Assembly: GCF_014932895.1 (NCBI RefSeq)
Contig: NZ_JACYOF010000004.1
Location: forward strand, 62,001-126,000
From: Bacillus thuringiensis
GTDB taxonomy: Bacteria; Bacillota; Bacilli; Bacillales; Bacillaceae_G
DNA length: 64,000 nucleotides
Direction: 5' to 3'
The notes beneath the pieces were generated by a model. That model was not told the origin of the DNA. It saw nothing but the letters and a program-made list of their open reading frames with translations, and searched no databases. The position numbers and the translations under genes are program-made. The stretch's first letter is position 1. The number at the start of each line of letters is the position of its first letter. Below, in pieces: positions 9,149 through 18,240 of this stretch.

Positions 9149-10060
9149 TTGAAACTACCTAATTTTGCTGTCATTAAAGAAGTAGGACCACGTGATGGTT
9201 TACAGAATGAAAAAAAGATTGTTGGCACAAAAGATAAAGTAAAATGGATTCAACTACTTACAGAAGCAGGATTGTCGTATGTTGAAGTTTCCTCATTCGT
9301 TCACCCAAAATGGGTCCCTGCATTAGCGGATGCAAATGATGTATTTTCTGAGCTGAAAAGGGATCCCAATGTTACATATGCTGCGCTTGTTCCAAATCAA
9401 AATGGTTTGGAACGAGCTTTTTTGCAAAATGTAGATGAGGTGAATGTTTTTTTATCAGCAAGTGAATCTCATAATAAAAGTAATATTAATAAATCAATTA
9501 AAGAAGCATTAGCTGTAATAGAAGATATTACGAAGCAGGCAATATTTGAAGGGAAAAAAGTAAGAGGATATGTTTCTACAGTATTTGGTTGTCCTTATGA
9601 AGGAAATATACGTGTTGAAGCAGTTGACGAATTATGTAATCAACTTTTTTCATACGGTATTTATGAAGTCTCTCTTGGGGATACAATCGGTGTAGCGAAC
9701 CCGTTACAAGTAGAGCAAGTGTTAGAGCATTTATTAAAGAAATATGGTGCTTCGCAGTTTGCAATGCATTTTCATAATACGTATGGAATGGCTCTAGCGA
9801 ATGTAGTTAAGTCATTAGAATACGGTATTACAACGTTTGATAGTTCTTGTGGTGGACTCGGGGGCTGCCCTTATGCACCAGGAGCATCAGGTAATGTTGC
9901 TACTGATGACTTAGTACATATGCTCCATAAATTAGGAGTCCAAACGAATATAGACGAAGAAAAGTTATTGAGAGCTAGTCAATTTATTCAAAGTAAGTTA
10001 AATATCCAATTACCGAGTCATGTGTATAGAGCGCTTCAACATAAAACGATAAGTAGGTGA
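9149..10060 (+). CDS. yngG: Hydroxymethylglutaryl-CoA lyase
   Basis: A 303-residue member of the HMG-CoA lyase / DRE-TIM family, cleaving HMG-CoA to acetyl-CoA and acetoacetate, the last step of leucine catabolism. Visible: EVGPRDGLQNEK at the start of the barrel (catalytic Arg-Asp), HFHNTYGMALAN metal-binding His pair (~210) and the Cys loop SSCGGLGGCPYAPGASGN (~235). TTG start after GGGGGAAGCG. The gene sits in the order expected of the yng/liu-type operon. Confidence 0.93.
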   Translation: MKLPNFAVIKEVGPRDGLQNEKKIVGTKDKVKWIQLLTEAGLSYVEVSSFVHPKWVPALADANDVFSELKRDPNVTYAALVPNQNGLERAFLQNVDEVNVFLSASESHNKSNINKSIKEALAVIEDITKQAIFEGKKVRGYVSTVFGCPYEGNIRVEAVDELCNQLFSYGIYEVSLGDTIGVANPLQVEQVLEHLLKKYGASQFAMHFHNTYGMALANVVKSLEYGITTFDSSCGGLGGCPYAPGASGNVATDDLVHMLHKLGVQTNIDEEKLLRASQFIQSKLNIQLPSHVYRALQHKTISR

Positions 10061-10064
10061 GTAG

Positions 10065-10853
10065 ATGCTACAATTACAAAACATTTCCGTTGATTACGTA
10101 ACACCTCACGTAGTAAAGATTTCGTTAAATCGTGCAAAACAAGCAAACTCATTATCTTTGGCATTATTAGATGAATTGCAAACTATATTAACTCAAATAA
10201 GTGAAGAGTTAAATACACGTGTAGTTATTTTAACTGGTGCTGGTGAAAAAGCATTTTGTGCTGGTGCAGATTTAAAAGAGCGTGCCGATATGAATGAAGA
10301 ACAAGTTCGACATGCCGTTAGTATGATTCGTTCTACTATGGAGATGATCGAACAATTACCGCAACCAGTTATTGCCGCTATAAATGGAATCGCACTTGGT
10401 GGTGGTACGGAGTTAAGCTTAGCCTGTGATTTTAGAATTGCTGCTGAATCTGCAAGTCTTGGTCTTACTGAAACGACACTAGCAATTATACCAGGAGCAG
10501 GTGGTACACAGCGCTTACCAAGATTAATTGGAGTTGGTAGAGCGAAAGAATTAATTTATACAGGTAGACGTATTTCAGCGCAAGAAGCAAAAGAATATGG
10601 TTTAGTAGAATTTGTTGTACCGGTTCATTTACTTGAAGAGAAAGCGATTGAAATAGCAGAGAAAATTGCTAGTAATGGACCTATTGCTGTTCGATTAGCA
10701 AAAGAAGCAATTTCAAATGGTATTCAAGTTGATTTACGTACCGGATTACAAATGGAAAAACAAGCGTATGAAGGTGTAATCTATACGAAAGATCGAATAG
10801 AAGGATTACAGGCATTCAAGGAAAAACGCAAACCGACGTATAAGGGGGAGTAA
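10065..10853 (+). CDS. yngF: Enoyl-CoA hydratase / methylglutaconyl-CoA hydratase family
   Basis: A 262-residue crotonase-fold protein. The oxyanion-hole segments are AFCAGADLKER (~66) and INGIALGGGTELSLACD (~107), and the catalytic Glu region is ETTLAIIPGAGGTQRLPR (~135). In this operon the expected reaction is hydration of 3-methylglutaconyl-CoA to HMG-CoA. It begins four bases after the lyase stop and ends three bases before the next start, so it is tightly coupled. Confidence 0.9.
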   Translation: MLQLQNISVDYVTPHVVKISLNRAKQANSLSLALLDELQTILTQISEELNTRVVILTGAGEKAFCAGADLKERADMNEEQVRHAVSMIRSTMEMIEQLPQPVIAAINGIALGGGTELSLACDFRIAAESASLGLTETTLAIIPGAGGTQRLPRLIGVGRAKELIYTGRRISAQEAKEYGLVEFVVPVHLLEEKAIEIAEKIASNGPIAVRLAKEAISNGIQVDLRTGLQMEKQAYEGVIYTKDRIEGLQAFKEKRKPTYKGE

Positions 10854-10855
10854 AT

Positions 10856-12397
10856 ATGTTAGACCAAAAACAACAATCTAATTCATTTGAAGAACGAGTT
10901 GAAACAATTAAGCAAGGTGGGGCCCCGAAATATCATGAACAAAACAAAGCAAAAGGAAAACTTTTTGTTCGAGATCGTTTAGCTCTTTTATTTGATAACG
11001 GTGAATATGTAGAAGATGCACTATTTGCAAACTGTGAACAAACAGGGTTACCTGCGGACGGCGTTGTAACGGCAACTGGTAAAATACATGGTCGTACTGC
11101 GTGCGTAATGGCAAATGATTCAACTGTAAAAGCTGGATCATGGGGATCACGTACAGTTGAAAAGATATTACGTATTCAAGAAACAGCTGAAAAATTACGT
11201 GTTCCGTTATTTTATTTAGTTGACTCTGCTGGAGCGCGTATTACAGATCAAGTAGAAATGTTCCCAGGGCGACGCGGTGCGGGAAGAATCTTTTATAATC
11301 AAGTGAAATTATCTGGTAAGGTTCCGCAAATTTGCTTATTATTTGGACCTTCAGCAGCTGGTGGTGCGTATATTCCAGCATTTTGTGATGTTGTTATGAT
11401 GGTGGAAGGAAATGCATCTATGTATTTAGGGTCTCCACGTATGGCTGAAATGGTTATCGGCGAGAAGGTAACTTTAGAAGAAATGGGCGGAGCTCGTATG
11501 CATTGCTCAGTATCAGGATGCGGAGATGTTTTATGTAAAACAGAAGAAGATGCGATTACGCAAGCAAGACAATACATTTCATATTTTCCAAGCAACTACT
11601 TAGAGCAGACTCCTTTGATTACACCTCAAGAACCGAAACAGTTCGATAAAACATTAGAACAAATCATTCCTGAAAATCAAAATGCACCATTTAACATGAA
11701 AGATCTCATTAATAGAGTTATTGATGAAGGATCTTTCTTTGAAGTGAAAAAACTATTTGCTCAAGAGCTAATTACAGGTTTGGCACGCATTGATGGTAAA
11801 CCAGTTGGTATTATTGCAAATCAGCCGCGTATGAAGGGCGGCGTATTATTCCACGATTCTGCTGATAAGGCAGCTAAATTTATTAATTTATGTGATGCGT
11901 ATCATATTCCATTATTATTCCTTGCGGATGTACCAGGGTTTATGATTGGTACAAAAGTAGAGCGTGCTGGTATTATTCGTCACGGTGCAAAAATGATTTC
12001 TGCAATGAGTGAAGCAACTGTACCGAAAATTTCTATCGTTGTTCGTAAAGCATATGGAGCTGGTTTATATGCAATGGCAGGTCCAGCCTTTGAACCAGAT
12101 TGCTGCTTAGCGCTACCTACAGCTTCTATTGCAGTAATGGGACCAGAAGCAGCGGTTAACGCTGTATATGCAAATAAAATTGCCGCTTTACCAGAAGAAG
12201 AGCGTGCAAGCTTCATTGCTGAAAAACGTGAAGAGTATAAGAAAGATATTGATATTTATCATTTAGCATCAGAGATGGTAATTGATGGTATTGTTCATCC
12301 TAATAATTTACGAGAAGAGTTAAAAGGGCGTTTCGAAATGTATATGAGTAAATATCAAGTATTCACGGATCGTAAACATCCAGTATATCCAGTTTAA
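10856..12397 (+). CDS. yngE: Acyl-CoA carboxylase, carboxyltransferase subunit
   Basis: A 513-residue carboxyltransferase with fused alpha- and beta-type crotonase halves, of the methylcrotonyl/propionyl-CoA carboxylase beta family. DSAGARITDQ and GPSAAGGAYIPAF (~125-165) mark the N-half; DVPGFMIGTKVERAGIIRHGAKM and YGAGLYAMAG mark the C-half. It transfers CO2 from biotin to the acyl-CoA. Substrate assignment to methylcrotonyl-CoA rests on the neighbouring lyase and hydratase genes. A short hairpin directly follows the stop. Confidence 0.9.
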   Translation: MLDQKQQSNSFEERVETIKQGGAPKYHEQNKAKGKLFVRDRLALLFDNGEYVEDALFANCEQTGLPADGVVTATGKIHGRTACVMANDSTVKAGSWGSRTVEKILRIQETAEKLRVPLFYLVDSAGARITDQVEMFPGRRGAGRIFYNQVKLSGKVPQICLLFGPSAAGGAYIPAFCDVVMMVEGNASMYLGSPRMAEMVIGEKVTLEEMGGARMHCSVSGCGDVLCKTEEDAITQARQYISYFPSNYLEQTPLITPQEPKQFDKTLEQIIPENQNAPFNMKDLINRVIDEGSFFEVKKLFAQELITGLARIDGKPVGIIANQPRMKGGVLFHDSADKAAKFINLCDAYHIPLLFLADVPGFMIGTKVERAGIIRHGAKMISAMSEATVPKISIVVRKAYGAGLYAMAGPAFEPDCCLALPTASIAVMGPEAAVNAVYANKIAALPEEERASFIAEKREEYKKDIDIYHLASEMVIDGIVHPNNLREELKGRFEMYMSKYQVFTDRKHPVYPV

Positions 12398-12420
12398 AAG
12401 CCCTATTTAGGGCTTTCTTG
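12397..12420 (+). terminator. Short hairpin inside the leucine operon
   Basis: AAAGCCCTA / TAGGGCTTT with a 2-base loop begins at the last base of the yngE stop. The T run is short (TTTCTT), so it likely lowers rather than ends transcription into the synthetase gene. Confidence 0.55.
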
Positions 12421-12446
12421 CTCAAAAAGTCAAGGGGGGAAAAACA

Positions 12447-14387
12447 TTGAAACAAGCAGTTTGGTTTCCAACAGAAGAGTATAAAGAAAAAACGCGTTTA
12501 TATGGTTGGATGAAATCATTAGGCTATGAAGATTACGAAGCTTTTTATAATAAATCAATTGAAGAAACAGCGTGGTTTTGGGGAGAGGCTGAAAAAGCAG
12601 TTGGCTATCAATGGATGAAACCTTATACAGAAGTGTTAGATTTAGAGAATGGTACGCCATTTGCACAGTGGTATAATGACGGAACATGTAACGTTGTAGA
12701 ATCAGTTTTATCAAGATGGCTTGCAGATGATGAAACGAGAAGGCAACCAGCACTTCAGTATGAAGGGGAAAATGGAACTTCAAAATCATTTACATATGAA
12801 GAGCTTGACAGCTGGGTAAGTCGTGTTGCGAATGGTTTGAAACATGCTGGTATTGAAAAAGGCGATCGTGTAACAATTTATATGCCGATGATTCCAGAAA
12901 CAGTCGTTGCGATGCTAGCTGTTATGAAAATCGGTGCAATTATTTCACCAATATTCTCAGGATTTGCTTCAGATGCAGTAATGACACGTGTGCAAGCGGC
13001 AGGTTCAAAAATGATTATTACTGCAGATGGTTTTTCACGCCGAGGTAAAATTGTTTCATTAAAAGACGAAGTAGATAAAGCTTGTGAACATTGTCCAACT
13101 GTTGAGAAAGTTGTTATCGTTCGTCATACAGGAAATGATTTTACACCGCATAATTATGATTTCTCATGGAGTACGTTAGAAAAAGAAAAGCCATTTGTAC
13201 ATGCTGAAGAAATGAATAGTGATGATCCATTAATGCTCATTTATACATCAGGAACGACTGGAAAACCAAAAGGAACAGTGCACACACATGCTGGATTTCC
13301 ATTAAAGGCAGCTTTTGATGCAGGATTTGGAATGAATATAAAGCAAGGCGATCGTGTATTATGGGTTACTGATATGGGCTGGATGATGGGGCCATTTCTA
13401 TTATTTGGTTCACTCATAAATGGAGCAACGATGGTTATGTACGAAGGTGTTCCAGACTTCCCAGAAGCAGATCGCTTATGGGAGACAGTTGATAAATATG
13501 AAATTACTCATCTAGGTATTTCGCCAACGTTAATCCGAGCATTAATGGCAAAAGGTGATGAGTATGTCAATAAACATTCTTTAAAGAGTTTGGAAGTATT
13601 CGCATCAACAGGAGAACCTTGGAATCCTGATCCATGGATGTGGCTGTTTGAAACGGTCGGAAAAAATAATGTACCGATCTGCAACTATTCGGGCGGAACT
13701 GAAATTTCCGGTGGTATTTTTGGAAATGTTCTTATTAAGCCGATTGCACCGATTAGCTTTAACGCATCTTTACCTGGAATGGCAGCGGTAGTACTGGATG
13801 ATCAAGGTAAACCAATTCGTGATGAAGTTGGAGAATTATGTTTGGAAAAACCTTGGGTTGGTATGACGAAAAGCTTCTGGGAAGACGATGAGCGTTATGT
13901 GAACACATATTGGTCACGTTTTGAAAATAAATGGGTCCACGGTGATTGGGTTATTTACGATGGTGAACAATATATCATTACGGGACGTTCAGACGATACG
14001 TTAAATATCGCAGGTAAACGTATTGGACCTGCTGAATATGAATCTATTCTTGTGAAGCATAATGATGTAATAGAAGCTGCTGCAATTGGTGTACCTGACG
14101 ATGTAAAAGGTGAGGTTTGTCATTGTTTTGTAGTATTGCGAGATGGTGTAATATTCACAGCAGAATTAAAGAAAGAATTAATGAGTTTAGTTAACTCTCA
14201 TATTGGAAAAGCACTATGTCCTAAAGATATTCACGTTGTAGAGGATTTACCAAAAACACGTAATTCTAAAGTAATGCGACGCGTCATTAAGGCTGCTTAC
14301 TTAGGAAAAGAATTAGGCGATTTATCATCACTAGTAAATCCTGAAGTAGTTTCGTATATTCAGGGACTACAGTCTAGTAAATTATAA
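12447..14387 (+). CDS. AMP-forming acyl-CoA synthetase (acetyl/acetoacetyl-CoA synthetase-like)
   Basis: A 646-residue ANL-family adenylating enzyme activating a carboxylate with ATP and CoA. The P-loop YTSGTTGKPKG (~residue 265), the adenine motif SGGTEISGG (~420), HGDWVIYDGEQYIITGR hinge (~505) and C-terminal catalytic Lys in TRNSKVMRR (~610) are all visible. The length and the N-terminal WFPTEEYKEKTRLYGWM extension match acetyl-CoA synthetase-like enzymes, not fatty-acyl ligases. Its operon position suggests salvage of acetoacetate or a short branched acid; the substrate is unproven. TTG start behind AAGGGGGG. Confidence 0.85.
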   Translation: MKQAVWFPTEEYKEKTRLYGWMKSLGYEDYEAFYNKSIEETAWFWGEAEKAVGYQWMKPYTEVLDLENGTPFAQWYNDGTCNVVESVLSRWLADDETRRQPALQYEGENGTSKSFTYEELDSWVSRVANGLKHAGIEKGDRVTIYMPMIPETVVAMLAVMKIGAIISPIFSGFASDAVMTRVQAAGSKMIITADGFSRRGKIVSLKDEVDKACEHCPTVEKVVIVRHTGNDFTPHNYDFSWSTLEKEKPFVHAEEMNSDDPLMLIYTSGTTGKPKGTVHTHAGFPLKAAFDAGFGMNIKQGDRVLWVTDMGWMMGPFLLFGSLINGATMVMYEGVPDFPEADRLWETVDKYEITHLGISPTLIRALMAKGDEYVNKHSLKSLEVFASTGEPWNPDPWMWLFETVGKNNVPICNYSGGTEISGGIFGNVLIKPIAPISFNASLPGMAAVVLDDQGKPIRDEVGELCLEKPWVGMTKSFWEDDERYVNTYWSRFENKWVHGDWVIYDGEQYIITGRSDDTLNIAGKRIGPAEYESILVKHNDVIEAAAIGVPDDVKGEVCHCFVVLRDGVIFTAELKKELMSLVNSHIGKALCPKDIHVVEDLPKTRNSKVMRRVIKAAYLGKELGDLSSLVNPEVVSYIQGLQSSKL

Positions 14388-14409
14388 AATTAAAAGTATT
14401 TATGATGTG

Positions 14410-14448
14410 AACTGACCTCTAATTGTTAGAGGTCAGTTTATATTTTTT
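14410..14448 (+). terminator. Intrinsic terminator of the leucine operon
   Basis: A perfect 13-bp stem (AACTGACCTCTAA / TTAGAGGTCAGTT), 3-base loop, then TATATTTTTT. Confidence 0.9.
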
Positions 14449-14613
14449 CTCGCATTACACTGAATAATAAAAAGAAGATATTTTCTCATCATGAATGAGC
14501 ATATTCCAAGTATTTAAAATGGAAATTCATACAGCAATACATTTGTTTTTTATGAACATAGGATGATTTAGTACAAGTGCTTGTTTTTTTCCTTCTATGT
14601 GTTTGCCCCGTAC

Positions 14614-14639
14614 ACTTTTAAGCTAGTGGACATACTATA
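14614..14639 (+). promoter_or_regulatory. Possible SigK (mother-cell) promoter
   Basis: CATACTATA at 14631-14639 matches the SigK -10 pattern CATANNNTA, with an AC pair 15-17 bases upstream as the -35. It lies 29 bases before the start of a Cys-rich spore-type protein. The motif is short, so chance is possible. Confidence 0.4.
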
Positions 14640-14667
14640 CTAGAAGAAAGGATTAGGGGGTGAGGTA

Positions 14668-15024
14668 TTGGGTTCTCGATTTAATAATTGCAAAAAGAAA
14701 TGTACATGTAAACAAGATGATTGCTGGGATATATTCGAAGAGTGTAAAAAAGAAAAGAATGAGAAATGTGATAACTCTTGTGTACAAGGAATTAGAAACG
14801 AGCTTAAGAAATTAGTTAATCAAACGGTTCAAATTAATACAGAGGGACGTACTTATGTAGGTACGGTTTCGTCTGTAAGTTGTGATGTTGTTAAGCTTGC
14901 AGCTATTCCTGGATCAGTTGGAGTAATTATCTCCATTTGCAAAATTGAAGCAATTTTCCCTCCTGTTACAACGGTTACTGCTGAGTTTGATTTTAATGGT
15001 ATTGATGTAGCAAACAAAGCATAA
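14668..15024 (+). CDS. Cys-rich spore coat/exosporium-type protein
   Basis: A 118-residue protein, not securely named. The first 45 residues are Cys/Lys-rich (CKKKCTCKQDDCWDIFEEC ... CDNSC). The rest reads as a small beta domain (LVNQTVQINTEGRTYVGTVSSV) reminiscent of coat proteins with an Sm-like fold. The TTG start follows AGGGGGTGAGG. Cys-rich small proteins with a SigK-like promoter in this group are usually coat or exosporium components; this is inference from composition and promoter, not from a known family hit. Confidence 0.6.
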   Translation: MGSRFNNCKKKCTCKQDDCWDIFEECKKEKNEKCDNSCVQGIRNELKKLVNQTVQINTEGRTYVGTVSSVSCDVVKLAAIPGSVGVIISICKIEAIFPPVTTVTAEFDFNGIDVANKA

Positions 15025-15039
15025 TTATGCTGTTTTTGT

Positions 15040-15070
15040 AAAGTCATTCTTATGAATGGCTTTATTTTAA
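15040..15070 (+). terminator. Intrinsic terminator
   Basis: AAAGTCATTC / GAATGGCTTT with a TTAT loop (one G-U pair), followed by ATTTTAATTTT. Confidence 0.7.
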
Positions 15071-15151
15071 TTTTGTATAAAAGGAGAATACATTCTTTAT
15101 ATAGAAATAAGTTTGAGGCTATTAAGAATGATGTACGAAAGGGGAATGGGA

Positions 15152-15664
15152 GTGATTAAATTAGAACCCTTTAAAAGATCCGATTTCAAACAATTAATAA
15201 ATTGGATTAATTCCGAAGAATTTTTAATACAATGGTCGGGAAATGCATTTACATATCCTTTAAATGAAAAGCAATTAGATAAATATATAGAAAATGCCAA
15301 AACACTCGCTTTCAAAGTAATAGATGCAGAGACTGAAGAAGTAATTGGTCATATTTCACTTGGGAAAATAGACAATATAAATAAGTCTGCGAGGATTGGA
15401 AAAGTGTTAATTGGTGATACAAAAATGAGAGGACGTTCTATAGGGAAACGTATGATGAAAGCAGTACTTCATATTGCTTTTGAAGAATTAAAACTACATA
15501 GAGTAACCCTTGGTGTTTATGATTTTAATACATCGGCCATTTCATGTTATGAAAAAATAGGATTTGTAAAAGAGGGTTTATTAAGGGATTCAAAAAAAGT
15601 AGGAGAAACGTATTGGAATTTATGGGAAATGAGTATGTTAGAATGTGAATGGAACAATAATTAA
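15152..15664 (+). CDS. GNAT acetyltransferase, RimJ/RimL-like
   Basis: About 170 residues of the GNAT fold, acetylating an amine with acetyl-CoA. KLEPFKRSDFKQLINWI is the usual N-terminal strand-helix; the acetyl-CoA loop is RGRSIGKRMMKAVLHIAF, and LHRVTLGVYDFNTSAISCYEKIGFVKEG is the typical C-terminal half. The start is placed at GTG 15152, seven bases after AAAGGGG; an in-frame TTG at 15113 lacks a site. The substrate is unknown. Confidence 0.85.
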   Translation: MIKLEPFKRSDFKQLINWINSEEFLIQWSGNAFTYPLNEKQLDKYIENAKTLAFKVIDAETEEVIGHISLGKIDNINKSARIGKVLIGDTKMRGRSIGKRMMKAVLHIAFEELKLHRVTLGVYDFNTSAISCYEKIGFVKEGLLRDSKKVGETYWNLWEMSMLECEWNNN

Positions 15665-15716
15665 CAATAGTGTTTTATAATTATATTATGTTAACAAAAG
15701 GGTGTTGGTGGGAATC

Positions 15717-16271
15717 ATGGATAAAAAATCTAAAGTAATTTCAATTGCAGCAGTTTCAGGGGGCGGTAAAACTACCATTACAGAAGGATTAACTCATGAG
15801 TTGAAAAACTCAAAGGCGCTATATTTTGATAGTTATAAATTTGATAACTGCCCTGCTGATATTTGTAAATGGATTGATGATGGAGCAAATTATGATGAGT
15901 GGGTACTTACACCATTAATTCATGATATTCAGCATCTTATACGAGACAGTAAATTAGACTATATTATTGTAGATTATCCTTTTGCATACTTAAATAGAGA
16001 AATGGAACAATTCATTGATGTAACTATATTTATTGACACACCTTTAGATATTGCGATGGCTAGAAGAATGTTGCGAGATTTTAAGGAAGATACAATGAGT
16101 GAAATACATAATGATTTGAAACATTACATGACACATGCGAGAAAAGCTTATTTAGAGGCAATTCATACTGTTAAACCGAATTCAGATATCATATTGGATG
16201 GAACTTTACCTGTAAGTGTAATAATTAATCATATTGTAGAGGAACTTAATAGTAGAGAAGTGATTGTGTAA
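15717..16271 (+). CDS. P-loop kinase (uridine kinase/AAA-type nucleoside kinase-like)
   Basis: About 184 residues. The Walker A-type loop is AAVSGGGKTTITEGL (~residue 10-20), followed by LYFDSYKFDNCP, as in phosphoribulokinase/uridine kinase-type small-molecule kinases. DYIIVDYPFAYL serves as Walker B. The lid carries MARRMLRDF. The substrate is not evident. ATG 15717 is preferred; in-frame GTG codons at 15702 and 15708 are possible. Transcribed alone between the GNAT gene and the disrupted DinB gene. Confidence 0.75.
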   Translation: MDKKSKVISIAAVSGGGKTTITEGLTHELKNSKALYFDSYKFDNCPADICKWIDDGANYDEWVLTPLIHDIQHLIRDSKLDYIIVDYPFAYLNREMEQFIDVTIFIDTPLDIAMARRMLRDFKEDTMSEIHNDLKHYMTHARKAYLEAIHTVKPNSDIILDGTLPVSVIINHIVEELNSREVIV

Positions 16272-16364
16272 ATGGCTAAATGTATTGAGGAATTTGTAGA
16301 AAAAGATGAGCCACATTATATTATAGATGCTGTTAAGTGGATCATTGGGCTAGGGGAGAGATAA
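16272..16364 (+). CDS. Very small ORF (30 aa), doubtful
   Basis: ATG 16272 begins next to the kinase stop and encodes 30 residues (MAKCIEEFVEKDEPHYIIDA then VKWIIGLGER). No ribosome site is obvious. It could be a short gene, the end of a decayed gene, or chance. It ends just before the DinB-family pseudogene. Confidence 0.2.
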   Translation: MAKCIEEFVEKDEPHYIIDAVKWIIGLGER

Positions 16365-16366
16365 AT

Positions 16367-16499
16367 GTGTACACTTTATTTCAATATAATTGCAAGTAAG
16401 AGATGATTGGTTTAGATGGTGTGAACAACTTACAGTGGAAGAATTACTTCGCAAACGTGTTGGCGGTGTTGGAAGTATTTTAGAAACACTATTCCATAT
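16367..16499 (+). pseudogene. DinB-family protein, 5' half, interrupted by the prophage
   Basis: From a GTG behind GGGGAGAG the text YTLFQYN is followed, after loss of one base near 16393, by DDWFRWCEQLTVEELLRKR and SILETLFHI in a second frame. This is the N-terminal helix of DinB/YfiT-like four-helix proteins. The reading is cut at TATTCCATAT and resumes at 54722, beyond the prophage, with VDVEYSWICDLEG. So the prophage sits inside this gene, which already carried a frameshift or acquired it later. Confidence 0.85.
16490..16499. other. attL core
   Basis: TATTCCATAT occurs here and at 54722-54731. Host coding text lies to its left; phage DNA begins to its right. Beyond the 10 exact bases the two sites agree imperfectly (AGTA here, TGTA at the right). 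Confidence 0.8.
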
Positions 16500-16509
16500 A
16501 GTATGCATT

Positions 16510-16556
16510 AAGTCAAACAAACCTTGGTAATACAAGACTTGTTTGACTTATTTTTA
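16510..16556 (+). terminator. Hairpin at the left phage end
   Basis: AAGTCAAACAA / TTGTTTGACTT, a perfect 11-bp stem with an 18-base loop, followed by ATTTTTATAA. On the plus strand it would stop host transcription entering the prophage; on the minus strand it lies just after int. Confidence 0.65.
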
Positions 16557-16561
16557 TAAAA

Positions 16562-16581
16562 TGCAAACATTTTGCAAACAT
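16562..16581. repeat. Direct repeat next to attL, possible integrase arm sites
   Basis: TGCAAACAT occurs twice, at 16562-16570 and 16573-16581, eleven bases apart, between attL and the end of int. Short direct repeats beside a core site are typical arm-type binding sites of tyrosine integrases; this role is inferred. Confidence 0.4.
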
Positions 16582-16584
16582 GAG

Positions 16585-17694
16585 TTATCCAAAGATACTT
16601 TTACCGAAGTTTTTAACAGCTTCTTCCTGCATATTCGGTAAAACATGAGAATAAATACTTAATGTCATTGAAATGTCTGTATGACCTAATCTTTCACTGA
16701 TAACTTTAGGGTTAACTCCTTGTTTCAATAGTAAAGTTGCGTGTGTATGTCTTAAATCATGGAATTTAATTTTTTTTACTGCTGCATTATTTATTTCCTC
16801 ATAAAATTTTTTCCTGAAAGTACCTCTCTTTAAACCCCCACCCAATTCATTACAATTAATTAAATCTAAATCTTGATAAGCAGAACCCATTCGTAATTTC
16901 TCTTTATTAATTTGTATTCGATGTTTTTTTGCTACTTCTATTATTTCTATCGGCACAGGGATTGTGCGTTTTGATGCATTTGTTTTTGCGGTATTTTTAA
17001 TTTTATTATCAACACCAACAGTTTGATTGATGGTGACTGTATGATTTTCAAAATCAACATCCTGCCAACGTAACCCTAAAACTTCTCCCAGACGCATACC
17101 TGTAGTGATTGCTAATAAGTAACCAATGTGATATCGTGATTCTTGTGAATGTAATAGAAACTTTTTTACTTCTTCCTCCGTCCAAGTCTGGATGGAGCTT
17201 TTTTCTTTTTTTGGTACCTCAGCAAAAGCAGCCGGATTTCTAGAAATAATATTTTGTTTTACAGCTAAATTTAAAGCTGTTTTTAGTACCCGATGCAATA
17301 GGAGTATGGAATTATTTGAATTACCATTATCCAGTGCTGATTTATAGCATTTTTGAATGTGCATAACATTTAATTTATGAAGTGCAATCATTCCTATGCT
17401 AGGTATAACATGCTTGGTTATATTGCCCTTATAAGTAGCGAAGCTACTCTTTTCTATACTCACCCTTTTAATTTCTAGCCACTGAATCAAATAATCCTTT
17501 AAAGTAATCTTAGATGGCTCCACAAAAGTCCCTTCATTCAACTCCGTAATCTTTTTCGCCACATCTTTTTCAGCTTCTTTTTTTGTCTTATATCCAGAAA
17601 ACCACTTCTGTCTTCTTTTTCCTGTCTCTGGATCAGGTCCGATATCAATAACAATACAATACTTATTTCCTCTTTTTCGAATATGTCCTTTCAC
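16585..17694 (-). CDS. int: Tyrosine-type phage integrase
   Basis: A 369-residue tyrosine recombinase that inserts and excises the prophage. Order: N-terminal arm-binding AP2-like region (GHIRKRGNKYCIVIDIG, ~1-50), core-binding SAM-like domain (~60-150), catalytic domain with Arg in TTGMRLGEVLGL, HDLRHTHATLL (His-x-x-Arg), GHTDISMTLSIYSHV (His and catalytic Tyr). It lies at the extreme left of the element and points outward toward attL, the usual arrangement for Firmicute temperate phages. Confidence 0.95.
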   Translation of the reverse strand: MKGHIRKRGNKYCIVIDIGPDPETGKRRQKWFSGYKTKKEAEKDVAKKITELNEGTFVEPSKITLKDYLIQWLEIKRVSIEKSSFATYKGNITKHVIPSIGMIALHKLNVMHIQKCYKSALDNGNSNNSILLLHRVLKTALNLAVKQNIISRNPAAFAEVPKKEKSSIQTWTEEEVKKFLLHSQESRYHIGYLLAITTGMRLGEVLGLRWQDVDFENHTVTINQTVGVDNKIKNTAKTNASKRTIPVPIEIIEVAKKHRIQINKEKLRMGSAYQDLDLINCNELGGGLKRGTFRKKFYEEINNAAVKKIKFHDLRHTHATLLLKQGVNPKVISERLGHTDISMTLSIYSHVLPNMQEEAVKNFGKSIFG

Positions 17695-17700
17695 TTAAAA

Positions 17701-18240
17701 CACTCCTTCATTTGTTTTGAATCATGTTGTATAAGTCTAGTTGTAATTTTGCTGCTATGAAAATTACATGTTTGGACATATCAGCGATGGATATATTTTA
17801 CCATATAAAAATAAATTCAGTTATAGGGTAGGGTTTTCATTTGTTATTAAACAATAGTGAAATATCTATTCCGGTTATCAAATGCAATATTGCATATTTT
17901 ATTTGGATGTCTAAAAAACAAGGCGTCTATTAATATTTTCAACTTTCTCAAGTATTTTCAGAATATGAGAGAATAGATGTTTGGGTTATTTGTGATAGAA
18001 TATTCTTAATAATATAATTTGACGGAACGAAAAAGACCCATAGCGTGTGTAATTGTGCTGGGAACACTTTTACACCGTTTGCCCTAATTGTAGTAGGGAA
18101 AACATTTGCCATGAGCCTTTCAGTTACGACTATGCGTAACATATACGGCTAGTATAACACAGCTTTTAGATGTAATTCATCATTAAGGTGCGTTTTCATG
18201 ATAGGGAAGTGTGTCTTGTTCCAATAAGGGGGGACAAAAC
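17701..18240. other. Gene-less stretch between int and aimR
   Basis: About 540 bases without a convincing gene. It presumably holds the promoters of int (minus) and aimR (plus). A segment near 17990-18150 is more GC-rich than its surroundings and is open on the minus strand for 64 codons, but there is no ribosome site, so no gene is called. A strong AAGGGGGG site for aimR lies at the right end. Confidence 0.5.

Noticed and set aside
17948-18142. 64-codon open frame on the minus strand between int and aimR
   Set aside because: No ribosome site, and the likely promoter region of int and aimR overlaps it. It may be part of a dispersed repeat, but this cannot be judged without a search.
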